From Symmetrospora coprosmae (Eukaryota > Basidiomycota > Cystobasidiomycetes > Symmetrosporaceae), in the NCBI GenBank assembly GCA_008802785.1, contig VUYT01000001.1, positions 248,001 through 312,000 on the forward strand: 64,000 nt of DNA, read 5' to 3'. Below the pieces are notes generated by a model, which searched no databases, had not been told where the DNA came from, and saw only the letters and a list, made by a program, of their open reading frames with translations. A program made the position numbers and the translations under genes. This document shows, in pieces, positions 11,089 to 22,900 of the stretch; the stretch's first letter is position 1, and each line of letters starts with the position of its first letter.

Positions 11089-12454
11089 TCACTCCTTATC
11101 CTCGTGCACCCATCCGAGCAGCTTTTTGGCCTTGCTTGTTGTCCAGAAGCCCTTGTTGTCCTCAAGTCCGTCGCGGATCTCTGCATTGGGATAGTACTTC
11201 GCAGCCAGGTCCTTCGAAGGCGTGTCTTGAGTGGTCGTGGGCGCGACAATGTTGAAGACTGGAGGAACGAGGCTTTCGGTTAGCTGGGTGCCCGCCAGAT
11301 GACGAGGAGCGTTCACCCTTCACCTTCGTGCCCTTCGAACTTGTCCGTAGTGCAAGCGAGCAGACACGCCTTTGCCGTCTCGTGCGGGCTGACCCATCCC
11401 CAGAGCTGCGTGATGCCGCTCTTGGGCTCTCGCTCGTGCTCGTCGCGGACGTCCTTGAGCGGCTCGACCTGGTGAATGCGCAGCGAGGCAACTCGCATCC
11501 CCGGGAACCAGCGCACAAACGCCGCTGCCTGCGTCTCGGCCTCTTGCTTTGCGAGCGCGTAGGCGTCGGTCGGGTCGGGGTTGTAGTCTTCATCGATGCT
11601 GTGCCAATACTGCGGATCAGCGAAGGCACACGCCTTGCGCGAATGCGCAAAGACTTTACTCACGGAAAGTATGGGAAGTTCAGAGGCTGATTGGCGTACG
11701 CCAGTCCGATCGCATTGACCGAAGATGCGAGTGCGAAGCGCTTGATGCCGTTCGCCGCTGCCTGGTATCCATAGGAACAGCGTCAGCTGCTTCAGACTAG
11801 CACCACATGGAAAGATTTCCCCGGGCTTTGACTCACCGCGCGCATCCCGATGAAAGCGCAGCAGACGTTGTTGTTGTGGACGGTGGCATCGGCCTTTCCG
11901 ACCGGATTGGGTATTGCGGCCAGGTGGATGACGGCATCGGCGCCCTTGAGAGCCTCGACGGTCGCATCGTAGTCATCGGCGCTGTTGGCAGTCCGCATCT
12001 CGGTGTTGGGCGTCTTGCCATCATCCTTCTCCTCCGTGCGATTGATCTGGATTGTGCTATAGGCATGCCGCGATGGTGAGCGAGGCGTCAGACCGAATGA
12101 TGAGAAAGCCATCTTGCACACGGCGGAAGCAGGCCTCACTGATGCCCCTCGGCCGCGCATAGCTTGACGCAAGCTTGTCCGACGGATCCTGCGGAGCAGC
12201 GGTCGCAGGTAGGCGATTATCAGCGTGTGCACAACTATTCGCAAGCTTGGGGCTGAGCCGGTCGCTCACCTCGAGCACCTATCAGACAGCGGACAGGGGA
12301 AGAGAGTGAGAAGAGAGAGGGGGCGCGGGAAGGGCGGACGTGGGATGACACGAAGAGGAAGTGGAGACGGTCAGAGCAGACTTGGCTTGGACGCCTGCAG
12401 GGCGGGAGCGCATGGCCGCTTGAGCAAAGACGGACCGGTGATTGCAATCTTCAT
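11089..12454 (-). CDS. NAD(P)-dependent epimerase/dehydratase (extended SDR)
   Basis: Predicted 279-residue Rossmann-fold enzyme of the UDP-glucose 4-epimerase-like SDR group; substrate unknown. Exons 12454-12436, 12278-12270 (9 nt), 12188-12140, 12056-11837, 11761-11664, 11598-11324 and 11258-11089. The NAD-binding motif MKIAITGARGSVGQACVKLC is complete only when the 9-nt exon is joined between exons 1 and 3. Downstream are DDYDATVEALKGADAVIHLA, the serine strand FALASSVNAIGLAY, the catalytic-type YALAKQEAE (Tyr-x-x-x-Lys) and a C-terminal KAKKLLGW. The sequence PYFPIDEDYNPDPTDAYA matches the family around the active site. Seven exons for under 300 codons is dense even for this locus. Confidence 0.88.
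12270..12278 (-). other. 9-nt microexon of the epimerase gene
   Basis: The sequence GTGCTCGAG lies between an AG acceptor and a GTGAGC donor. It supplies Gly-Ala-Arg-Gly of the nucleotide-binding loop in phase 1/phase 1. Skipping it would keep frame but remove three residues of the Rossmann glycine loop. Confidence 0.75.
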
Positions 12455-13011
12455 GATGGCTTTGCGGTTTCACCTATAGATGCGGATGTGGCAGGGGAGG
12501 GAGGGATAGGAACGAGAGGAAAGAAGCGCGTCGAGTGCTTGGAGGTGCACCCCGGAAGCGCGGGTGACATCAGCGAAGAGGCGACACGGCTGGGAAGCCT
12601 GCGCATCCCTGTGCACAAGCACGAGTACGACCGTACTGCGACGAGCACTGTGTCGTATTGTACAGTAGTGCCTTGCATCCTGAAGCTCGTCCCTCCTCAT
12701 CCTTTCTTCAGTGGTTACGCGCGAATTGCTCGCCCCCCATGCTCGCAGCCTCGGTGCTGCCTGGCCATGGGCGAGGGCCGCCTCCTTCCCCTCTCACGCA
12801 ACGACTGCAGCAATCAAGCGAGGGAAGCAAGCAAAGACGCTCTCTCTGCTGCATTCGTTCGCCTAGACTGGGTATGTCTGCGTCTCTGTACACGCCCTCT
12901 CCTGGGCCTCTCTCACCATGCCCTGTCTCCAGGCTCCTTCGCTCACTGCCCCTGCCCTGCCCTGCAGTCCGATTGACACTGGGTAGAGGACATACAGAGA
13001 GTGCGTGAGAG
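12455..13011. other. Intergenic, divergent promoter region
   Basis: About 560 bp between the epimerase and SERRATE starts. The part near SERRATE is C/T-rich, as often seen before fungal start codons. No exon recognised. Confidence 0.55.
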
Positions 13012-16000
13012 ATGTCGTACAACGAGCGCAGCCCCTCCCCCGCCAGAGGAGGCGGATGGGGAGGTGGTGGTGAAGACGAGGGAAGGGGAGGAGGGGGAGG
13101 AGCACGAAGAAGCCCGCTGCCCCCCGTGGGCCGCAGGGAGGACGACTACCCGTCCTCCATGGGCGCACAGGATGGCTATGGCCTGCCCAGGCGACCTCGA
13201 AGTCCCATGGACGATGGTGAGCGGCTGTGGCTGGCTGAATCCTCCACTGACTTGGCTGCCCTCCACTGATCCTGATGCATGCTGCCCTGAACAGACCGCA
13301 GAGGAAATGGCGGCGGAGGCAAGCGGCGACGCTCCCCCTCGCCTCTGCCCCCGTCCAGGAGTGAGCGAGACGTCTACATCCCCAGCTACGGCCGGGAGCG
13401 CTCCCCACCTTCCTACAGGGATGCCGGCAGCCGCAGGGGAGGACCACCACCGGGAAGCGACTATTACGGCGGGGGCGGATATGGCGGCTACGGTGGGTAC
13501 GGCAGCTACGGAGGAGGCGGTGGAGGATACGCCTATGGTGGTGGATATGGTGGGTGCCTTTTCGCTGGTCTCTGCAGAGAAAGTGCGCTGACCGGCGCCT
13601 GACATTGACACGCCTTTCCTGCCTTAGACCGCTTCGACGACCGCGGCTCGTCTAGCTATGGCCGGGATCCCTACGACCCCTACGCGGCACCTCCGTCGTC
13701 CCGCTACGATTCGCAGCGGCTTCCTCCGTCCACCTCGTGCGTTCTGCCCCGGCTCACAAAGTGTCGAGTCCTCGCACGCGCACACCACTAAAACCCGCAA
13801 TCCCGTGTACTCATACAGCCGCTCGAGCATGAAGCCGCCAGAGGACCTATCGTACCTTGCGCCCTTCAGCTACTACCGCGATTTCATGCGCGACGAGGAC
13901 CCGCGCCTGTACGACGACAAGGACGGCCTCGAGGAGTCATACACAAAGTATAAGCGCTCCTTCCTCTACAAAGCCAACAAGGAGCTTTTTGCCGAGATCA
14001 AGGGAATGAGCTGGTGCAAGGAGAGATATGGCATCACGCAGGCCGAGGCGGATGACAGGCGGAGACTCAAAATCAAAGGGCGCGAGGGCAAGCTCGATGC
14101 CTTCCTGTCGGCGCTGGCGAAAGGCGAGTGGGACGATTTGCTCCTGGACCAGCGAGGTGAGTCCGGTCAAGTTGTGCAGAGCCGGCTCAAAAGCAAGCTG
14201 ATCGGCTTCGTCTTGGCCTAGTCATTGCGCCACCTCCAACACCGGCAAAAAGGGACGCCAGGCTTCTCGAAGTCGACAGCGAGGGCAAGGTCATTGACCG
14301 TGAGGTGTCTGCTAAGGCAGAAGGAGGCGACGAGGAGCACAAGCCCGCTGTCAAGGTCGAGGGAACCGACGAGCAGTCTACTGATGCGACAATGAAGGAG
14401 GAAAGCAATGGCGCGGATGCGGACCAAAAGCCAAAAGTCGAGGGCGATGGCGAGGGCAAGAGCGAAAGTGCCGTGCCCGTGGCAGCGAAAACTGAGGGCG
14501 AATCCGAGGGTTTAGCAGCAGCGCCGGCTCAGAATGGTGCCCAGGACTACCAACAGCAGAAGCGAAACGAGGAAGACAGTATCCTCATTCCGGCTGCTCC
14601 GAACACTCTGCTCATCAAGACGCTGCCTCCGGACCTCTCTCGCGCCGATCTGGAAGCTGTGCGTCCCGGCCACACGCATAACAGTTGCTCCATTGCAATA
14701 TTCCGCTGATCTCCTTGCCTTGCCGTCGGCATTCACAGCACTGCTCACAAGTCGAAGGATGCGACTACGTAGCACTGGCCGAGCCGAACCCGACCAAGCG
14801 CTTCCACCGAATTGGCTGGGTCGTCTTCAAGCCCGATGCCGACATGGCATCTGCCGTCGAAAAGCTGTGCGAGTCCAAGATCAACAACTTTACGCTGCAC
14901 ATGGACCTGGCAGAGAAGCTCACCTACCAGCGGATGCGTGTGACGCCCGCGGCTATGGGGACGCCGGAGCGGACGCGCGAGACACTCGCGCACATTAAGC
15001 AGGTCTCCGCTAAGCTCGAGGCGCAGGCGTCCGAAGAGAGCCCCGAGGAGGCTAAGGAGGATTATTCGCGCGGCTCTGCGGCCATCGAGGCTCGCCTCGC
15101 TGAACTGCGGTCGCGGCCAAAGAGCGAGACGGACACGATCAAGCCCGAGACGGCCGATGATGTCGACGCGGTCAATGCTGTCGAGGTCGAGCGTCTCGAG
15201 AAGCTCGAACTGGATCTGCACATCCAGTACCTGCGCAGCGTGTTCAACGTCTGCTACTACTGCCTATACTCGGCCGACTTCCCGGAGGAACTGACCAAGA
15301 AGTGCGTCAAGCACGTCAGGCGGAATCTGGCCTCTCCTGTCGGAGGCAAGAACAGGAAGGAGCAGGAGCAGGCGTGGATCAAGAACTTTGACGAGAAGGC
15401 AATCCTCCTCCTGGACAGGGAGAAGGCGAATGCTCTCGACTTTGGCGGGGAGAGCTACCAGGAGTGGGTTCCGGTCATGCTGCCAGAATAGCAAGATAGC
15501 TGCAGCATTCTGACGATCACCCTTCTTTTCCCTCGACTACAGCGAGCTGACCCGTCTCTGCAAGGATCACATCCAAGTCGAGGACGACAGCAAGTTCAGG
15601 TGCAAGACGTGCAAAAAGCTGTTCAAAGCAGCACCCTTTGTGGAGAAGCACATAATGAACAAGCACCCGGAAGTCATAGGCGACAAGCTGGACCAGGTGG
15701 GCTGAGCCGAGTCTTCTTCCGCAGACGCAGTCGACAAGCCGCCATACTGACTGAGCCTCTTTGCTACACAGCTCAAATACTTTAACAATTTTGTGCTCGA
15801 CCCAGCACACGTCTCTGCGCCAGCCGAGCCGACCGCTTACTCCATGTCAGGCGCACCTTACCCGTCGGGCTATGGCGCATCAGCCGCCTACTCTGGAATG
15901 GCCTCGACGTTCGGTGCCTTCAACCAGATGTTCAACCCTTCGTATGGTGGCGGGTACGGCAGCATGATGGGCGGTGCATACCCACCGCTGTCTGGCGGGT

Positions 16001-16344
16001 ACGGTGCCTCTGCGCCCATGTTTGCTGCTCAGCCCGTCGGAGGCGCTGCGGGCTTCTCTGCGGGCGGATACGGAGGATACGGCGGAGGCAATCTCTCTGG
16101 CGGGGCGAGAGCGCTCGGCGAACGCATTGGCGATCGGGGAGGGAATGGATACGCAGGAGGCTATGGCGCCGCTGCGGGTATTCCTGCCGGGCCGGGCAGC
16201 GCTAGCAAGAGGCAGAGGCGCGACCCGCCCGCACCGCCAAAGGGCGCCAAACTCGACCCGCGAGCCGGCAAGCTTCACGCGTACACTGATCTGGATGGAC
16301 CGCCCGCTAGCGGTGGAGGGGACGATACAATGCTGGACTACTGA
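13012..16344 (+). CDS. ARS2: SERRATE/ARS2 homologue (cap-binding-complex partner in RNA metabolism)
   Basis: Nuclear zinc-finger protein that links the cap-binding complex to RNA maturation and decay. Predicted 931 residues from eight exons: 13012-13216, 13295-13549, 13628-13736, 13819-14156, 14222-14658, 14739-15463, 15543-15696, 15772-16344; all frames join. The N-terminus is rich in Arg, Gly and Tyr. A DUF3546-like segment follows: SYYRDFMRDEDPRLYDDKDG and FLYKANKELFAEIKGMSW. Then come a charged linker, an RRM-like region beginning LLIKTLPPDLSRADLEA, and the conserved core with the C2H2 finger FRCKTCKKLFKAAPFVEKHI followed by MNKHPEVIGDKL near residues 690-740. The C-terminal tail is again Gly/Tyr/Met-rich. 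The exon 6/7 junction (DELTRLCKDHI) was chosen because it restores the family sequence before the finger. Confidence 0.93.
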
Positions 16345-16627
16345 TTCTCGCAAAGGTGTAGAGGGGCTAGCTATCATCGCTGCGTTGTGGCCTGGCTTCT
16401 TCCGCAAGGGTCTCCGGGCAGCTGCAAATGAGTGCCACTGTATTCACCGCATATAGAGGCTGTCGAAGTGGGACCCGCATTGCTTCTCTGTAGACCTCCT
16501 TCGGGTTTGCCCCGATCCTGGGCCACAAAGATTGCCTGCGCCTTGGGCCGAAACCGACTGCACGACAGATCGCATCGACGCGCGGATGAGTCTTATTGCT
16601 GACTCACTCCGGTAGTTATCGCTCGCA

Positions 16628-18712
16628 ATGCGCCCGCTTTCCGCAAGATCCCTGGCAGCCCGTCTGCGGACGCGGACGCAATCGCGTCTTCTCGGATCGA
16701 GCGCGCACGCTGTGCAGCCGTCACGGCAGCAAGTGAGCTCGTCGCAGCTGACAGACTGTCGTGCACTCCATGCTTCCGCCCCTGCTCGAGACGCGAGCCC
16801 AACGGGCGGCTCCTCCGCTCTCAGCAAGGCTGCTGTGACGTCTCCTTCGCAAGAGCTTCTCCGGGTCATCACTTCGCACATCAAGGTCAGCCAGCTAGGA
16901 TCGTGATTGCAACGGTGTGACAAACAGAACGAGATGCGGATGGTGACAAGCGTTCGCCGTGGGCCTCTTCTCCTTCCTGCGCCCAGGCACATGGCCCGCT
17001 GCCTCTGCCCCGCTACATCTCTTTCTGCCTGTACCATCCAACATTGGGCTACTACACGCGCTCCGACCGCTCACCTGCCCGGATAGGAGACAAAACGGGC
17101 AATAGCACGGGAGATGCCGTCATTGGAGCGAAAGGCGATTTTGTGACGTCTCCCGAGATCAGCCAGGTCTTTGGCGAGGTGCGCTACTACGGCACTATGC
17201 GAGGCGTTCAATGACATTGGCAGTCGACTTCTGACACGCCCATACTCTCTGTCGATCTGTTTGTTACCCACAGCTCCTCGCCATCTGGTACATCTCGCAA
17301 TGGCAAGCGCAAGGCATGCCCAAGCGTACTCGGATAGTGGAACTCGGACCCGGGCGGGGGACGCTAATGGAAGACATGCTGCGGGTTAGTGTTGCAAGCT
17401 TCCGCGCCGATTTCAATCATTACAAAACAGTCTATGAGTGTGCTGATGCGTGTCTCTATCGGCACAGACGTTCCGCTCAATCCGGGCATTTGGGCAGACG
17501 CTAACGGACGTGCATCTTGTCGAGACGTCTCCATACATGCGCAAGCTGCAGGAAGACAAGCTCGCGGCCTCGTGCAGAGCGCAGACTATCAAGCTGCACT
17601 GGCACGACCGGATACAGGACGTCCCGCTCGCCCCGTCTTCATCTCCTGGCGAGGACGGCGGTAGATCTGACCCAGCCTTCACCATGGTCGTCGCGCATGA
17701 GTTCTTCGATGCGCTGCCCATACACATGTTCGAGAAGCGCGCTACGGGGTTCCGCGAGGTATTCGTCGACATCGACGCCGCAGCCGCGGCGGCTTCCAGC
17801 AGCTCGCGGATCTATACGGGCAACGCCGAGCGCGACGCAGCAGAAGCGCCGGCGCACAAGTTGCGCCTGGTCGTCTCGCAGGCCGAGACGCTAGCATCGC
17901 GCCTGCTTGTCAACACGCATGATCCGAGATATGCGGGGTTCACTAGCGAAGGAGTCCGGATCGAGGTATGCCCCGAGGCGTACGAGGTCGCGCAGTACTC
18001 GGCGGAGCTCGTCTCGGATCCCGGTGGAGCGGGGGGCGCGGGGCTCGTTGTCGATTACGGCGACGACAAGGTCTTCAACAACAGCTTTCGTGTTCGTTTG
18101 CCTGCGATCTCAACGCATCTACATTCTGCCACAAGGGTGTCGCTGATGACCTTCGCTTTGCTACCACAGGCCTTCAAGAACCACCAGCTAGCAGACCCGC
18201 TTGCAGAGCCAGGGCAGGCCGACCTGACCGCCAATGTCGATTTCGCCTTCCTCCGCGAGGCGCTGACAACAAAGCGCGCTCTCCCGCTCTACTCGCAGCT
18301 GTCGACTGCGTCATCCGGGCCGCTCCCCCCGCTCGCCGCCGCATCGACGCCCCTCGTTGCGCCGTCCGCAGCCACGCCCGGCGGCCTGTCTGCGGGCACT
18401 AGCCCTTCGAACATCTTTGTGCCGCCCCTCCTCTCGCAGCGCTCCTTCCTGCTCAGCCTCGGTCTGCAGCAGCGCGTTCAGCGCCTCGTTGACGCTGCAC
18501 CGAGCGACGAGCGCAAGCAGGCCATCATCGATGGCGCGCAGCGGCTCGTCGACAAGACAGCAAAGATCCATGGGATGGGGAAGATCTTCAAGGTGCTGGG
18601 CTTCGTGCCTCGTGAGCAGGGCAGTGCACCCCAGCCGAGCGAGGCCGGGCTGGCGCACCAGTCTCCAAGCCAGAGCAAGGAGGTCTTCCCATTTGGGAGT
18701 GAGCTGGACTAG
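16628..18712 (+). CDS. NDUFAF7: Mitochondrial complex I assembly factor, protein arginine methyltransferase NDUFAF7
   Basis: Mitochondrial SAM-dependent methyltransferase that in animals dimethylates an arginine of complex I subunit NDUFS2. Predicted 575 residues from exons 16628-16885, 16987-17178, 17274-17384, 17468-18091 and 18170-18712. The N-terminus is Arg/Ser-rich with no acidic residue in its first 40 positions, as in a mitochondrial presequence. Family motifs: [29 protein letters not shown], the SAM loop [38 protein letters not shown] and [13 protein letters not shown]. The last intron (78 nt) is in frame and stop-free; the spliced form SFRAFKNHQ matches the family better. It follows SERRATE by about 280 bp on the same strand. 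Its presence implies the fungus has complex I. Confidence 0.93.
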
Positions 18713-18860
18713 GTGGTGGTGCCTTACATGGAGGATGGCCGTGTCTTGTAGCCAGTAAGGACGTTTGTCCTGCGGGAATGGCATTTTTCACGGGAGCGGG
18801 ATGGGGAAGAGCTCGTACCGAAGCTAGTCCGCGAGCAAGGCGTTCTCCAGTTTTGCAGCG

Positions 18861-19693
18861 TCATCCCCGATCACGATTGTTCTCGCGCTCTCCGTTGCGG
18901 CTCTTGCTAGACTCGGGGGATCTGCTTCGACGGTGAACGTCTCTGCTTTTCCGCACTGGCCGCAGCTCTCGGTCCCGACTCCCACCCGCTGATGCCTTCT
19001 TCTCGTCATCCATCGCAGTTTCCGCAGCACGCTTTGCGTCGGCGGCAACACCTTTCGCATGGCCGTTGGTCGACCAGTCTTCTTCCCTCGCCCTGAGCTT
19101 GTCCTTCTCGCGGTCCCTCTTCCATGTGAGCTTTCTGCTGCACCGGTCACAGAGGACGACTTTTACGAGAGCCTGCTTGATCTGCCCTCCTTCCTCGTAT
19201 CGAAAGTTGAGCTGGTAGGGTGCGAGGTCCTTTGCGACAAGCGGTGACTCGTCGCCATTGTCGTCATTGCGAGGGGTGTAGACGGGCTGGTGGTGCTTGC
19301 ATTCGAGGGCCCCGCAAGTGAGCTGTTGGAACAGGGGCAGCTAGGTAAGTGCAAGTACACAGAGAGTGTGTGCGTACACTCTCGGTGAAGAGCTGGATCC
19401 ACCTCGCCGAGCCTGTCGAGGACCTCCTGCTCTATCCTCCATCTGAGCGCGACCCCTCCGCTCTTGTACTGCGTCAGGTCGCACAGGGCATACTCGCGGA
19501 ACAGCTTGTTGTACCAGGACAGACTGAGCTGCTCCTCCCATGTGTGCGCTGCTATTCCGTCATCCTCATCCCTGATGAAGCGGTGGTTCCTCTGCAGCAC
19601 CTCGAGCTCGCTGAGGGTGGATGGACGGTGCGAGGGCGCTGCTGGATTGTAGCGATGGAGGTGTCGGCTGCTGTGCCCCGACTGAGCGGACAT
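18861..19693 (-). CDS. FRA10AC1 family protein
   Basis: Homologue of the nuclear protein encoded at human fragile site FRA10A, reported among spliceosome-associated proteins. Predicted 250 residues from exons 19693-19403 and 19322-18861 (phase 0). Diagnostic sequences are HRFIRDEDDGIAAHTWEEQL, YNKLFREYALCDLTQYKSGG, ALRWRIEQEVLDRLGE, then LTCGALECKHH, a Cys-containing knuckle, and ALVKVVLCDRCSRKLTWKR, the second Cys pair. The four Cys suggest a zinc-binding core. The C-terminus is charged and Arg/Lys/Asp-rich, typical of the family. Convergent with NDUFAF7 (about 150 bp between stops) and divergent from the myosin gene across 232 bp. Confidence 0.9.
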
Positions 19694-19925
19694 TGTTCCC
19701 AATACTGGTGCTGATGCTGGTGCTGATGCTGAATCTAAATGTGCCCTGTTGGAGCTGGTCCATCCATGCCCATGTCGCAGCCCTCCTCCACTCGCCACTC
19801 TGGCGGTCGCGACCCCCTGTCGTCGCCGTCCATCCCCTCTCTTCACCACCACGACCCACGTCGACGAGCGCAGCACAGAACAAGCATAGCAGAGAGACGC
19901 TCACTGGCATCGGTCCACTGCTGCG

Positions 19926-22900
19926 ATGGACAACCATCCTCGAGCGCGCTCCCTGCGCCGGATGTACTCGCACAATGACGGCCAGCAGGGTCAGGGTCAG
20001 GGTCAGCACGGGACGCGTTCCAGCAACAACAGCAGCGGCAGCGGCAGCAATACAGGGCAGCAGGAGGATGCGGCTATGGGACAAGCAGGCATGCATACAG
20101 CCCTGCAGATGAAGCACAAGCGACCCGGGCAGTCCCTCACGGACGCAGCAGCGCAGGCAGAGTGGGCAAACAAGAAGTGGGTATGGGTACCCGACCCGAC
20201 GCTAGGCTATGTGGCAGGGTGGATCGTGAAGGAGGGGGAAGGGGAGGCGCAGCGGGGGGATGGCGAGAAGGGACCGTCCTCCTCATCCTCCATGGCCACA
20301 GTGTCCTGCTTGGACGACAGGGTGCGTGTCAGCTAGCAGCTGGGAAAGGGAGGGGCAAGCGAGCAGACGCTGGCTGATGCCCTTCCATGGCAACCTCCCT
20401 CGCACCACAGACACGCACAGTACCCTCCGAGGATCTCTCAAAGATGAATCCTCCAAAGGTGCCGCCTTTACCTCCTTCCCCTCCTGCTGTCCTGTCGCGT
20501 AGTCTGATGCCATTCCCATCTGCGCCTGGCTCACGTGCCGCCGTTCCTGGACCAACTCCCAACTCCGCCGCACGCGTCGCCCACCCACACGCATCCACAG
20601 TTCAACCGCGTCGAGGACATTGCAGACCTTACCTTTCTGAACGAGGCCAGCGTCGTGCACAACCTGCGCGAGCGCTACACGGCCGAAATGATCTACGTGG
20701 GTGGCGTGGCGGCTGGCTGGCTGGCTCTCTCCACTTGGGCACCACACGCTTCTCGTTCTGGCTGACACGAGGTACAATCCACATCCACAACCGTGTTTCA
20801 AACGTCACAGACATACTCTGGACCTTTCCTCGTCGCAGTCAACCCGTATCGCTCTTTGCCAATCTACGGCAATGACGCAGTACAGCGTGAGTGCAGGCGT
20901 GGCAAACAAGCACACTCGACGCGCATGTGACGAAAGACGGACTGATTCGCGTCACTCACGCCGTAATTTCAGTCTACAAGAGCCGGCGGAGAGAGGAGTG
21001 CCCGCCGCATGTCTTTGCTGTCGCAGAGCGGGCCTGGCAGAACATGGTCGGCGAGCGGGAAGGCCAGTCAATCCTCATTACGTGCGTGCATAGGAGCGGG
21101 ACCGGAATTTGCATTCACAGCATAGCACAGCACTCCTAGCTGAACTCGTGCCTTCATCCCCACCACGCAGAGGAGAGTCTGGAGCCGGAAAGACCGAGAA
21201 CACCAAGAAGGTTATCCAGTATCTTACGGCAATAGCAGCCGAAGCAGCCCACTCTCTGCCAGTGTCTGGCTCGGCGTCATCCTTCATCGATGACGCTATC
21301 GTGCCAAACCCGAAGCGAGTAGGGCAGAGCGAAGGGGGGGAGCTCGAGAACCAGATCATCCAGGCCAATCCGATCCTCGAGGCCTTCGGGAATGCCCAGA
21401 CAGTGCGCAACAACAACTCGTCTCGCTTTGTGAGTGTCTTGGGATCACGCTACGTGAACCGCTCCGTGCTCTAAAGACCCTGCTAATTTCCGTTTGGACC
21501 TTCCGCACTACAGGGCAAATTCGTCCGCATCGAGTTCGCACCCTCCGGAGCCATTGCTGGAGCCACGATAGACTGGTACCTGCTAGAGAAATCGCGCGTC
21601 ACGGCTCGCAGCGTTAAGGAGCGCAATTTCCACGTCTTTTACCAGCTGCTGCGCGGCGGTCACAAGGACCTCAAGCGTGAGTGACCATGTTGACCTCTAC
21701 AATGGCATCAGGCTGAGACAGTATGACTTTATGAACCAGGCGATCTGCTGCTCTCCGGCGGGCCGGAGGACTACGAGTACCTCAAGAATTCCAGGCTGAG
21801 CGTCGAAGGGGTAGACGATCATGAGGAATGGAGAGCTCTGCAGGTGGGCGATCTCGGGATTATCAGATGCTCACCACCTAGCTGATACGAGGACCACCCT
21901 CTCTGACAGCACGCACTTGACGTCGTCGGCATGTCTGCAGCAGAGCACTTCGACCTCTTCCGCGTAGTTGCCGCGATTCTCCATATTGGCAACATCGCCG
22001 TGACGGCGGACAGGTCCGAGCAGGCGTACATCCGAGACAACTCTGCCCTCGAGAAGGTGTGCCACCTGCTGGGCTTGCCTATTGCCGAGTTCACCAAGGC
22101 GCTCCTGCGCCCACGCGTCAAGGCTGGGCGCGAGTGGGTGACACAGGCGCGGACAAAGAAGCAAGTCGAGGACGAGATGGGTGCGCTCTGCAAGGCCATC
22201 TACGAGAAGTCGTTTGGCGCACTCGTGGAGCGCATCAATCGGGCGCTCGACAGGCCAACGAGCAAGAGCACATTCATTGGCGTGCTCGACATTGCCGGGT
22301 TCGAAATCTTCGAGACCAACGGGTTCGAGCAGCTGTGCATCAACTACACCAACGAAAAGCTGCAGCAGTTCTTCAACCACCACATGTTTGTCCTGGAGCA
22401 GGAAGAGTACGCCCGCGAGAGCATCGACTGGCAGTTTGTCAATTTCGGCTTGGACCTGCAGCCGACCATAGATCTCATCGAGTCGTCGACGGCCCCGCAT
22501 ATTGGGATCCTGTCGACACTCGACGAGGAGTGCATCATGCCGAAAGCGACGGACCGGACATTTACGGAGAAGCTCGACCAGGCTTACAAGCAGAACAATC
22601 GCAAGTCTATTCCTGCCCTCTCGGCGGCCGCTGGTCCGCCATCCACGCCATTGCCAGCAACAAAATACGCGCCAGCGCGATTCGACCTCGGATTCACAAT
22701 CTCGCACTACGCTGGCAAGGTCGAATACCGGACGGAAGGCTGGCTCGACAAGAACAAGGATCCGCTCAACACCAACATCACCACCGTCCTCGCCAACTCG
22801 AGCGAGAGATACGTTGCGGCTCTATTCGAGGAGTTCCGAGACGATGATGTCGGACTGGCAGATCCTGTTGCTGCTGGAGGTGCCCTTCCATCAGCGGGGG

